Origin: Aphrophora alni
Taxonomy: Eukaryota > Arthropoda > Insecta > Hemiptera > Aphrophoridae
Reading direction: 5' to 3'
Assembly (NCBI GenBank): GCA_963513935.1
Contig: OY740774.1
Coordinates: forward strand, 26,679,949 to 26,743,948
DNA: 64,000 bases
Both the position numbers and the translations under genes were made by a program. Shown one piece after another: positions 11,854-21,470 of the stretch. The notes below the pieces were generated by a model. That model did no database searches. It was not told the origin of the DNA and worked only from the letters and a program-made list of their open reading frames with translations. Positions within the stretch are counted from its first letter, which is position 1, and every line of letters starts with the position of its first letter.

Positions 11854-12086
11854 ATACTCTACAACGGTCAGTCACAATAATCACAACATCATCGCCACAT
11901 CACATCATTCATCATCACATCATCACAACATCACAACACACTTAATCAAAAATAGGACAACACAACATCAAGAGAAGAGGAAACCACCAAGGGACACTAT
12001 CCATTTGATAGGCCATTATCAGGCCTCGGTAAATGGACACCTTCAAGAGCCTACTTAATAAAAAAAAATAAAAAATAAAAAATAAA
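10931..12086 (+). mobile_element. R1-clade non-LTR retrotransposon, 3' end fragment
   Basis: The fragment carries the end of ORF2, a 3' UTR rich in CATCA/CACAA words (about 11870-11945) and an A-rich tail (about 12058-12086). It lies between Gypsy protease and integrase. I compared the sequence before about 10931 with that after 12086 and found no target-site duplication, so the site was probably rearranged (the Gypsy reverse transcriptase is also missing). The 5' truncation is typical of LINEs. Confidence 0.8.
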
Positions 12087-12358
12087 TGGCCCCCTGCCTC
12101 TAAGTTCCAACAGAAACAGGTATTTATTGACGGTCGGTGACGGGTTTTCTAAATTTACCCTATTATTCCCGGCCAAGAATACTAAGTCCCAAACCACAAT
12201 TAATATCCTCACCAAACAAGTTTTTTTCATATTTCGGTTTCCCCAAATACCTGGTGACCGACAATGTACCGAGTTTCAAATCGGAACTAATGGCACAGAT
12301 GTGCCTTAATTACGGGGTTACCCATATCTGTACGTCCCCATACTACCCGAACCCATCC
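12087..12358 (+). pseudogene. Gypsy-like integrase core fragment, frameshifted
   Basis: Integrase joins element cDNA to the host chromosome. Pieces of the catalytic core are recognisable: GDGFSKFTLLFPA from about 12136, then FGFPKYLVTDN holding the second catalytic Asp, then GVTHICTSPYYPNPS. At least one frameshift separates them, at the T run near 12222-12228, and another disruption lies near 12137-12145. The sequence stops being integrase at about 12358, before the third catalytic residue (Glu) is reached. Confidence 0.78.
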
Positions 12359-13014
12359 ATTATATATTTATATAATGTGTTAAGATAGTTAACCTATGTC
12401 TGAAAAGTTTTTGCCTATGTTCACCACGGCCTATCAGCTGGTACATTTAATGTGTTATATATTTATATAACGTGTTAAGATAGTTAACCTAACCTATGTA
12501 TGAAAAGTTTTTGCCTATGTTCACCACGGCCTACTTGTAACAGCTGGTACAATTAATGTGTATTTATATAATGTGTTATATATTTATATAATGTGTTAAG
12601 ATAGTTAACCTAACCTATAAGTTTCCTACTTTTGCCCATGTTCACCACGGCCTATCAGCAGGTACATTTAATGTGTTATATATTTATACAATGTGTTATA
12701 TATTTATGTAGATTCCTCAGTTGGCTACCAGGGTGTAGCTCATGTGTTTATGTATCGTGTTACACCTTAAACGACCAAAGATAGTTAACCTAACCTATTA
12801 AAGTTTCCTACATTTGCCTATGTTCACCACGGCCTACTTGTATCATTATATATTTATATAATGTGTTATATATTTATGTAGTTTCCTCCGTTGTCTACCA
12901 GGGTGTAGCACATGTGTTTATGTATCGTGTTAAACCTAAAAGATTGTTAACCTAGACTTATGTCTATTAAAGTTCCTACTTTTGCCTAAACCTATGCTTA
13001 CCACAGCCCACATC
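12355..13014. repeat. Complex tandem repeat, about five irregular copies
   Basis: The phrase 'gttaacct' recurs at 12388, 12483, 12604, 12784 and 12946. Each time it is followed by 'cctatgttcaccacggcc' or a close variant, and in most copies preceded by 'atatatttatataatgtgtt'. Spacing grows from about 95 to 180 bp because some copies carry an extra block with 'ctaccagggtgtag'. No protein frame. It abuts the broken end of the integrase piece. Confidence 0.85.
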
Positions 13015-13046
13015 GGATGTTAGTCTTATTATGGCCACTATTTAAC

Positions 13047-13195
13047 AACCGAAATATATTTTTACCAACCGATTTACCAACCAAAATATACTTTTACCAA
13101 CCGATTTTCCAACCAAAATATACTTTTACGAACCGATTTCCCTACCAAAATATACTTTTAGCAACCGATTTGTCAACCCAAACATCCAACCGATA
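13047..13195. repeat. 32-bp minisatellite
   Basis: 'AACCGATT' occurs at 13067, 13099, 13131 and 13163, exactly 32 bp apart, within a unit of the form 'aaccgatttnccaaccaaaatatactttta'-like sequence. Partial units lie on both sides. There are no unique spacers, so this is not a CRISPR array. Confidence 0.85.
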
Positions 13196-13321
13196 TACCT
13201 GTTAGCGACCGATGGATTTACCCGGCCATTTTTACAGACTTTGCTTCCCCCACTGGCTGGGGGAACCGACCACCACCACCTCCCACCAGACCGCGTCTGC
13301 GTGTGTGTGCGTTGAAGTGAC

Positions 13322-13451
13322 AGCATTGGACGAGAAGCGACGGTGCAGATGGAGCATTGGACGAGAAGCGGCTGAGCAGTTGAAGATGGAGCATTCTGAT
13401 TGGACGAGAAGCGGTCACGTGACCAAATGGACGATTCCTATTGGTCGAGAA
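13322..13451. repeat. Short tandem repeat with 'attggacgagaagcg' units
   Basis: The phrase 'attggacgagaagcg' occurs at 13325, 13355 and about 13399, with a variant 'attggtcgagaata' near 13441. The block is GC-richer than its surroundings. Each unit contains ATTGG, the reverse of a CCAAT box. Confidence 0.75.
13413..13424. promoter_or_regulatory. Palindromic E-box (possible bHLH-zip binding site)
   Basis: GGTCACGTGACC is a perfect 12-bp palindrome containing CACGTG. The core GTCACGTGAC equals the CLEAR-type site bound by MITF/TFE-family factors in animals. It sits among inverted CCAAT boxes and just before CCGCCC (near 13456), which together look promoter-like. A second site, GTCACGTGAT, is at 14059-14068 on the other side of the IAP pseudogene. 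Function is inference only. Confidence 0.35.
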
Positions 13452-13492
13452 TAACTCCGCCCATGTTACGGCCAAATCCCTGCGATGTATAT

Positions 13493-13984
13493 CTATGTAA
13501 AAAATACGCGTACGGTGGCAGCTATCTTTTCTCTACATAGACCACAATGGTTTAATTTGAGTGAACAAGTCGTACAAGCCAATAAATGGCCACAAGGCAA
13601 CAAACAAACTTCTATATCCGATTCGTAGCAAATTTTACATAGCCTACACTCGCAGGCCGGACTGTTGCTGTTATTTATACTGTTGTTATGTAACGTGTTA
13701 CTTCGTTCCAGTGCTCTCAGTGCTCTTATATATCTACATCTATTAGATGTCCATTTATAATGCTCGACAATAGGGTCTTCATGTGTCTCCCAATCGCCAA
13801 GACCCAAACCACAGCTAAAACTATTTGTATGGTCAGAAACACCGGTGTAAAAAAATCCTGCTTCCACCAATTTCTCCGCTGACAAGGGATAGTCCCAATT
13901 TCAATAGGTCTGTAGCCGTGCCGTGTAAGTCGAGTATCGGGAATCGTATACATTTTCTAAAATTATGCAGTCGGTCCACCACAT
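13493..13984 (-). pseudogene. Inhibitor-of-apoptosis (IAP) pseudogene: one BIR plus RING, intronless
   Basis: IAPs restrain caspases through BIR domains and act as ubiquitin ligases through a C-terminal RING. Read on the minus strand from an ATG at 13984-13982, the BIR start (SRYSTYTARLQTY) is cut by an in-frame TGA at 13903-13901. It continues with NWDYPLSAEKLVEAGFFYTG and CGLGLGDW to the BIR histidine and last cysteine. The first zinc cysteine is replaced by Ser (SFSC where CxxC is expected), and one extra residue sits between His and the last Cys (x7, not x6). The RING is complete: C-x2-C-x11-C-x-H-x3-C-x2-C-x6-C-x2-C, ending VRVFFT and TAG at 13493. About 163 codons in one exon suggests a retrocopy or a compact virus-style IAP. 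No poly(A) tail is visible. The stop and damaged BIR argue for decay. Confidence 0.85.
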
Positions 13985-14490
13985 CTTCTCACACGCGCTT
14001 CTAACTAGTAACTGAAACGAAATAGACCTGTCCTCTGTGTTTTCACGGGGTTGGAACCGTCACGTGATACAGTGAAGCTGTTCCTCGTGCTCACATTACA
14101 AGCCGGGGCAAGCAGAAGGCTTTACCCCTTGTGGAAATAGCCCCAAATCCATCGCTATTTCCTGTGACCACCACTCCATTACAAAATTGTGGTCCCCAAA
14201 TTTTTTTTTGATTTTTTAAAATTTTTTTTATTATTTTTTTTTTTACAAATTTACTTCAAGCCACACAGGTTTACGAGAGAATTAACTCCTCGCCAGGGAC
14301 CTGAGAAACACACACACACACACACACACACACAGGTTTACGAGAGAATTAACTCCTCGCCAGGGACCTGAGAAACACACACAACTCAAATTAGGCTAGA
14401 AGTAAATCGTAATAACTTTTAGCACTTTTTAGTGCACATTTACTATCCACGTTACTATTATGCTGAGGTAATATACAGTTAATGTCTCCA
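13985..14490. other. Noncoding spacer with T-rich tract and small inverted repeats
   Basis: Contains an E-box (14059-14068), an 8-bp hairpin GAAATAGC/GCTATTTC (14133-14140 with 14154-14161) and a T-rich stretch (about 14200-14245). No gene. Confidence 0.5.
14266..14383. repeat. Tandem duplication of a ~67-bp unit containing (CA)n
   Basis: 'caggtttacgagagaatt' begins at 14266 and again at 14333. The two units are the same except for the length of the CA run that ends each. Confidence 0.9.
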
Positions 14491-14648
14491 CTATGGGAGA
14501 ATTTCTCCTCCTGAGGCAATTCCATCACTGTTCATTGGTGTAGGTTGGTAGTGTTGGTGGTTAGGTTTATGATTAGGATGATTTTGAATTGGTCTTTGAG
14601 ATGAATTATTACCCGAATAAGGTTGTTTAAGGTAAGGATTAGGATTAT
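14491..14648 (-). pseudogene. Gag-like C-terminal tail fragment
   Basis: On the minus strand a frame of about 50 codons ends at TAG (14493-14491). It is rich in Asn, Pro, Gln and His (for example QNHPNHKPNHQHYQPTPM), resembling in style the disordered tail of the Gypsy-like Gag at 10150-10608, though not the same sequence. Upstream it is cut at about 14648, where satellite-related sequence begins. I infer a second, unrelated Gag remnant; a low-complexity host exon is an alternative. Confidence 0.4.
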
Positions 14649-15705
14649 ATATAAACCAATATTGAAAATCACGAGGAAAATACTTTTTCTATGGCGATAA
14701 TACAGCTTATCATATATGATTAAATTAACAACATGATTAAAATAACAATATGAATAAATTATTGATATCTGTTGGTATGAATAAGATTTTTAATAAACGA
14801 GGTATTAGCGGAAACAGTTTCTACTCTTTTATTTATTTTAGTTTTATTTATAAACATTAAAAACTATATCCAGTTGGTTTTTTAGAAGAAGTAAAATTAT
14901 ACAAAAACAATTCCTGTTTTATATTTATTAAAAAATAATAATTCAAAACTTTTTTTTCCTTGTTGTTTAAAGGCAACACAAATCTCAGTCATTATAAAGG
15001 AAGGCCTAAAAACATAAAATAATTGCTATACCCTAGAATATTCTAATAGCGCCAGGATCGCAAAAAACACGACATTGTTAAGAGAGAAGTGATGGGAGAG
15101 ATGAAAGAGTGGAATTTAACTCAAGACTACATAAAAAAGATTTAGATCCAGTTAGGATCATTCAGGTTTGCCGCCCCCGTACTTAAGAATGTAAACCCTG
15201 AGGGGCTTTAGAAGTATAGAATAATTGAAAATACATTGTAATATTAAATCTAACAATATTTAAACTGTAGCAAAAATATATTAATTATATTTACAGTTGG
15301 TTATTTATTTCATCAATCTATATAACCAAGACAATTGTACATTTAAAATAGAGACATGTGGTATAAGAAATATAAGTTTTTAAAACCCTTTTACTCATCA
15401 AGATATAATCTAGCAGGCAGTAAAGAAGTTTTAAGCTTTAAATCAAATACACCCTCTAGTCCACACCTTTATTCAGGACGATTCTAGTTTATTACTCTCA
15501 AATAATTTCGCTAATCCAAATTTATATTAGGATTCTCCATAAATAATCAAAGGAATACACAATTCATTCCGTACATTTTACACCTTAAAATATTTATATT
15601 TTAACATTTTGTAATTAAGAAAGTGATAAATTACTGTTAAACACCTTTTGGCGATAAGATTGTTAAGGTTTAAACATTCTCTTTGGAAAATGTACTCTTC
15701 ATGCG
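14649..15705 (-). repeat. Inverted, diverged copy of part of the satellite unit
   Basis: This 1.06-kb block matches the reverse complement of 17797-18872, covering the linker plus the outer part of the left palindrome arm. It is more diverged than copies inside the array. It shares the marker strings GCCAGGATCG (15051) and the 'cctagaatattctaatagc' phrase. With the first array unit it forms a 4.2-kb inverted-repeat pair across the array border. Confidence 0.85.
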
Positions 15706-15769
15706 TAGGTGATTAAACACACCTTCACTCGGACTAATGGCTAATTTTGTTGTTGTCTGTATAAAATAT

Positions 15770-15995
15770 AAAAGATTTGAAAAGTTATATACTATTCATA
15801 TATGCAAGAAATTAATGGTTTTCCAAAAGAAATTTAAAGTTGGCCGTCATCTTGGAAAATGGCGGACGAATGGTCATTAAAATAAGGTGATGTCCTCCGA
15901 TTTAGATTTTCTTGTAAATCTTACCGTTTCCGAGATACCAATTATGGGACAGTTAAAAAAAAGACACCAACCATAATATACTCATTATAGTGAAA
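15770..15995 (+). repeat. Direct repeat X, copy 1
   Basis: Matches 17205-17440 in the same orientation with clear divergence. Shared landmarks are 'actattcatatatgc', 'catcttggaaa', 'accgtttccgagat' and 'cataatatactc' or near variants. The family is unknown. Confidence 0.75.
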
Positions 15996-16262
15996 GAAGG
16001 TAAAGGGGACACGGACGTCAAAACTTTTTAATTTTTATGTACTGTACTAAAATGATTATCAGGTTGTCACGGATAGATTGATACCAAAAACATGTAGTTT
16101 TGTATATGTTTTACCGCTATCGAAAATAAAAGAAATCACCCTGCCTTCTGCGTTTTTAAAACATTTTACATAAATATACGGCATTTAAAAAGTACGGCAT
16201 TCGAAAATCACTTTTTAGGTTTCCTTAGGTCATGAAATATGAAGATTAGTGAAAAAACTGAA

Positions 16263-16395
16263 GCGATTATCATATTTAATGAGTTCATGATTTGTTTTAA
16301 AGATTACATTACTTAAATATTACATTTCATGAGTTCATGACTTTTTAACGATTACCATACTTAATAACCAACCATTCATGAGTTCGTAATTTTTA
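16263..16395 (+). repeat. 48-50-bp tandem repeat, three copies
   Basis: 'atgagttcatga' or a close variant occurs at about 16279, 16329 and 16377, with 'gattaccata'-like sequence between. Copies are diverged. Confidence 0.65.
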
Positions 16396-16405
16396 TCTGG
16401 ATCTA

Positions 16406-16466
<61 letters not shown>

Positions 16467-16600
16467 TCTTGAGTTATATCCCTCTCTTTCATCTTTCCAA
16501 TCAGATCTCTCTTGACCTAGTCTTGATGTTTTCCTACCCTGACGCTGTTAGAGTATGCAAACTCTAAGGATCTTTATTTTTAAACTCTTTTTTTACTTTT
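16390..16600 (+). repeat. Truncated satellite-related fragment split by a T57 run
   Basis: 'ctggatctacaa', then 57 T (16409-16465), then 'gtcttgagttatatccctctctttcat' and later 'gacgctgttagagtatgcaaactctaagga' follow the order of the array segment near 18340-18470. The satellite has only a short T run at this point; here it has expanded. It is a separate, older piece of the same element outside the array. Confidence 0.7.
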
Positions 16601-16814
16601 CATAAGGCGATGATAACGATTTATACACGATATAAAATAAGGATCAAACAAGAAAACATGAATAAATTTATTTGATTTAATATAAGATGTAAATAGTTTT
16701 CCCTCTTTTATTACTTACACTTGATTCCAATACCAAATTAAAGATTCTATTCTGAAACGATGAAATTTTTATTAATATAATAAATAAAGATGTATGTACT
16801 TTATTCCGTTGATA

Positions 16815-16885
16815 ACATCCTCTTTAGTCCAATTATAGCAACATGTTTCGCGCATTATCAGACTAAGGATAACATTTAGCGGTTA
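16815..16885 (-). other. Hammerhead-like hairpin (weak)
   Basis: On the minus strand the order is: TTAGT, CTGATAA, a short GC stretch, GAAAC, a short spacer, then GGACTAA. The outer strands TTAGTC and GACTAA pair, so the layout resembles a type I hammerhead ribozyme: helix I, CUGAUGA-like core, helix II, GAAA, helix III. The core has A where hammerheads need the catalytic G (CTGATAA for CTGATGA) and helix II is very short. Penelope-like retroelements are known to carry minimal hammerheads, so it may be a decayed remnant of one. Confidence 0.25.
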
Positions 16886-17204
16886 CAATAAGCATTACTT
16901 AGAAACACATGACTTTCTTAGGAATTAGGATAGTTTAAGTTAGGAATATAGTTTAGATTCTATTTAAGAAGACAGTATGACAACAATTATATAACTCATT
17001 TTATATAGAATAAAGTAAATCAATCTAAACATTAGTGAAGATAATCGAACATTATACTGTCTTTTTTAACTAACTTTTTATTATATTTGAAACTAAATAA
17101 TTCGACATTTTTTTTTAATATTCGAAACATTCGACATCTCTTTGCATTTAGGTTACTACATCTCATTTCTATCAGTGTGGCCAACTTTGAAACAAAAAAA
17201 AAAC

Positions 17205-17440
17205 TATACGGAATACAAAAGTATACACTATTCATATATGCTATAAATATACGGTGTTCCATAAGAATTCAAAGTTGGACGCCATCTTGGAAATGGGGGA
17301 CGAATTTAAAATTTTTAAGTTCATTTTAATAAGCATAAAAAAGAGGCGAAGTCCTCCTCTTTAGAGTTTCCTGTAAATATTACCGTTTCCGAGATATCAA
17401 TGATGGTATAGTTAAAAAAGACAGCCTATATAATATACTC
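17205..17440 (+). repeat. Direct repeat X, copy 2
   Basis: Second copy of the repeat at 15770-15995, ending about 85 bp before the first satellite unit. The two copies bracket the 1.2-kb segment with the T57 fragment and the hammerhead-like hairpin. Confidence 0.75.
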
Positions 17441-17525
17441 CTTAAAACACGGTTAATTTGACTACATTGCGGGAGCTAAAATACAGATCCCGTCGGTGAA
17501 GATGTTTACGTTATTGTAGTTTGAT

Positions 17526-19130
17526 TTATTAATAAATTAATTGGTTTTATCTTCTGTAGAATATTGTTCTCTGTTTTTGTTAAAATATAATGATTACCAT
17601 AATGTTTTTCGCATTTAGACAACAACAACTTCACACACATTCTAGACGTCAGTAAGTGAGATAAAGATGAGTGAGATCAGTGAACATTTCATAATCCTTA
17701 GTGTCAGCGTATCCATAACAATGATCCCAATATTTACTAAGTTTCAGTAATATTTATATTAATAAAGTTTATATTTATTAGATTTAATATAATAATACAT
17801 AAAACATATTCCAAAGTAAATGTTGAAACTTTAACAACTATCTCGCCAAATACAGTTTAAAAGCAATTTATCACTTTCTTAATTACAAAATGTTAAAATA
17901 AAAAACTTTTAAGGAGTAAAATTTAATGAATGAATTGTAATTATAATTCCTTTGAATTGTTTATGGAGCTGTCTAATATAAATTTTGATTATTGAAATTA
18001 TTTGAGAGTAATAAACTATAATCAGTATTGAATAAATGTTTGGAATAGAGGGCGAGTTTGATTTAGAGCTTAAAACTACTTCCCTGCCTGCTGGATTATA
18101 TCTTGAAGAATAAATGGGTTTAAAAACTTATATTTCTTATATCCAATGTCTTAAACAATTGTCATGGTTTTTAAGATTGGTGAAATAAATAACCAACTGT
18201 AAATATAATTAATATGTTCTTACAATAGTTTGTATATTGTAGGATTTATTATTACAATTTATTTTCAATTATTCTATACTTTAAAAGTCCCTCAGTGTTT
18301 ACATTAGTAAGTACGGGGGCGGCAAACCTGAATGATCCTAGCTGGATCTAAACCTTTTTCATGTAGTCTTGAGTTAAATTCCTCTCTTTCATCTTTCCCA
18401 TTAGTTCTCTATTGGCAAATACAAGTTTCTTTGCGATCCTGGCGCTATTAGAGTATTCTAGGGTATAGCAATTATTTTATGTTTTTATACCTACTATTAT
18501 TATAATGACTGAGATTTGTGTTGCTTTTAAACAACTAGAAAATAATTTAGTTTTGAATTATAAATTTTTAATAAATATAAAACAAAGATTGTTTTTGTAT
18601 AATTTTTACTTCTTACAAAAAACGAACTGGATATAGTAGTTTTTCATGTATATAACTAAATTAATAAGAAATGAAAGAGTCGAAATTGTTTTCGCTAATA
18701 TCTTGTTTACTAAACTTATTCATACCAACAGACATCAATAATTTATTCATATTGTTAATATAATCATGTTGTTAATTTATTCATATATGATAAGCAATAT
18801 TATCATCACAGAAAAAGTATTTACTCGTGATTTTCAATGTTGGTTTATAAAAAAGTAGAAATAACTGTAATAGATAATACATTTTAACATGAATATGTTA
18901 CTTTTGTACTACATACAGCCTGTCCGGAATCACATGTGCTCTAATTTTGCACGTTATGTACAACGTCTTCGATATTTCAATATGATACACTTTTGTTAAA
19001 ACTTATTTCCTGTGGAAGATATTCAATATATGACATTTAATAGGGGTATAATCATATTAAGATTTTCACCCGAGATTAGTCAAGTATTTAGAACACTGAA
19101 AAACAGTTTAAGGGTAAATAACAATTTTAC

Positions 19131-19166
<36 letters not shown>

Positions 19167-21470
19167 TAATTGGTAGTTTGCAATAATTATTAAAGCTAGT
19201 ACTTACATTACATAATCGTTGTAATATTTTTATACTGTAATCAAATAGGTAATGGACACGCTTCGATTGTCATGAGAAGCAAACACACTAACAAGACGAG
19301 TTTTGGTGACTCGTTTATCATTTTCTGTTGTTACATGTTAACTGCACACCATGTTATTTGTAGATGTTCCACAAGTGCTCAATATTTTAAGTGAACATGT
19401 TTTGGTCTTAATATTTGTCAAGTCATTTTTAATAAACAATATTGGCTAATATTATTGAGGAAAAAAAACCGTAAATCAACCTTTAAAATAAGATCAGTAA
19501 AGTTGTTTAAGTCATTGAATTGTATTTCAAGTCAAGGCTCTAAACATCTCCACTTAAACTCAGTTTTATTCCGTTATCATTAACACAAATGATGATGATG
19601 TATTACCCAAGCCAAATCTGAAAAAAATTCTACCTTTGAACAAATTGGGTTTCAAATGAATCCAAATTATTGACTTTTATTTTTAATAAGATAATATTTC
19701 AAATACATTTGATGATATACAATCTTCAATGACCACTGTGGTGTAATTTTGAATATTTATTGATAATTTCCCTAACCTTAATATAGGAATATAAACATAA
19801 AACACGGTTTCATTAATTATTATAAAGTTTATCTACTCATATACTTTTCGTACATATCGATAACATCGTTATCATCAGAAATTTTTACTGATACACAAGA
19901 ATTAAACTGTTAAAAATAACTATATCCCTAATTTTAACACTACAGCGTCTTTTTGTTTTTTAAAATTAAAAAGTCCAAATTTGCGACATTCAGATCACTC
20001 TGTAAAATAACTATAAATCATATTCGGAGATTGTGACCGTATGACCGTGACTAATTCTCTAAGCCGTCATCTGGACTTCTTTAGGGTCGATTTTCGTACG
20101 GTTTGTTTTAATAGAAAAAACATTTTGCCTTTATTTTTTGACAAAAAATATGAAAAGTTAATTTCATTACATTTTTATATATTTAAAACATGTTTTTAAT
20201 TCATACCACAGTCACATTTAATACATTTGTTTAATGTATTGAACCAAATTCGTTGTTTTAGTTATGGATTGTTATATACGTTGCTATGGTAACTTAATTC
20301 GTATGTGAAATTATAAAATCAATTTAATAAAGAACATTCAATAATTATATCTCATTAGCCTAAACGTATTGTTTTAATGCATTGTACAAGTAATGGATCT
20401 AATTATCTGTTCTAAGTATACGATACTATTTGATTGCTAACTAAGTTTGTATGTAAAATCAAAAAACCAGTTTAAAACCATTTCAAAATCAAAATTATTT
20501 GACATTGGAAATTATTGACAAATATAAGGACCAAATAAATATTCAATTAAAATATTGAGCCACTTGTGGAACATCTATTATTAACATGGTGGGCAGTTAA
20601 CATATGACAACAGAAAATGATAAACAAGTCATCAAAACTCGTCTTGTTAGTGTGTTTGCTTCTCATGGCAATCGAAGCGTGTCCATTACCTATTGAATAC
20701 AGTATAAAGTATTACAACAATTATGTAATGTAAGTACTAGATTTAATAATTATTGTTAAACCACCAATTACTTTACAAAAAACATCTAGTAAAATAGTTG
20801 TTAAATTACCCTTACAACTGTTTTTCAGTGTTCTAAATACTTGACTAATCTCGTGTCAAAATCTTAATATGATTATACCACTATTAAATGTCATATATTG
20901 AATATCTTCTACAGGAAATAACTCTCAATAAAAGTATATCATATTGAAATATCGAAGACGTTGTACACAATGTGCAAAACTGGAGCACATGTGGTTCCGG
21001 ACAGGCTGTACAAACGTAACATATCCATGTTACAATTGCAGTTATATCTACTTTTTTATAAATCAATATTGAAAATCACGAGTAAATAATTTTTCTATGG
21101 CGATAATATAGCTTATCATATATGATTAAATTAACAACATGATTAAATTAACAATATGAATAAATTATTGATATCTGTTAGTATGAATAAGATTTTTAAT
21201 AAACGAGGTATTAGCGGAAACAGTTTCTACTCTTTTATTTATTTTAGTTTTATTTATAAACATTAAAAACTATATCCAGTTGGTTTTTTGGAAGAAGTAA
21301 AATTATACAAAAACAATCACTGTTTTATATTTATTAAAAAATAATAATTCAAAACTAATTTTTTTTTTCTTGTTGTTTAAAGGCAACACAAATCTCAGTC
21401 ATTATAAAGGAAGGCCTAAAAACAAAAAATAATTGCTATACCCTAGAATATTCTAATAACGCCAGGATCG
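17526..21470 (+). repeat. Satellite unit U1 (border copy, most diverged)
   Basis: Left arm 18433-19420, centre 19421-20515, right arm 20516-21470. Many substitutions and indels against all other units, a T30 tract at 19133-19162, and no long CA tract. Border copies of satellites usually escape homogenisation, which fits its position. Confidence 0.93.

Larger units (their letters stand above)
9613..12358 (+). mobile_element. Degenerate Ty3/Gypsy-like retrotransposon with an R1-clade LINE fragment inside
   Basis: In order along the plus strand there are a broken gag, an aspartic protease, an R1-type LINE 3' end, and a short integrase-core piece. Gag, protease and integrase in this order match a Gypsy element. 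The reverse transcriptase and RNase H that should lie between protease and integrase are missing, and the LINE piece occupies that place. No long terminal repeats could be matched: the 3' side runs straight into a repeat block at about 12358. Frameshifts and stops occur in every part, so the element is dead. Confidence 0.8.

Noticed and set aside
9400..12400. Long terminal repeats of the Gypsy-like element
   Set aside because: I could not match any sequence before gag with sequence after the integrase piece.
12483..12800. CCTAACCTA words as insect telomere (TTAGG) repeats
   Set aside because: Only two units in a row, as part of a longer unrelated repeat.
13047..13195. Possible CRISPR-like array
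   Set aside because: Units run head to tail with no unique spacers, and the setting is a eukaryotic genome.
13726..13953. 75-codon minus-strand frame overlapping the IAP start
   Set aside because: Different frame from the BIR; the BIR similarity runs through the in-frame TGA in the other frame.
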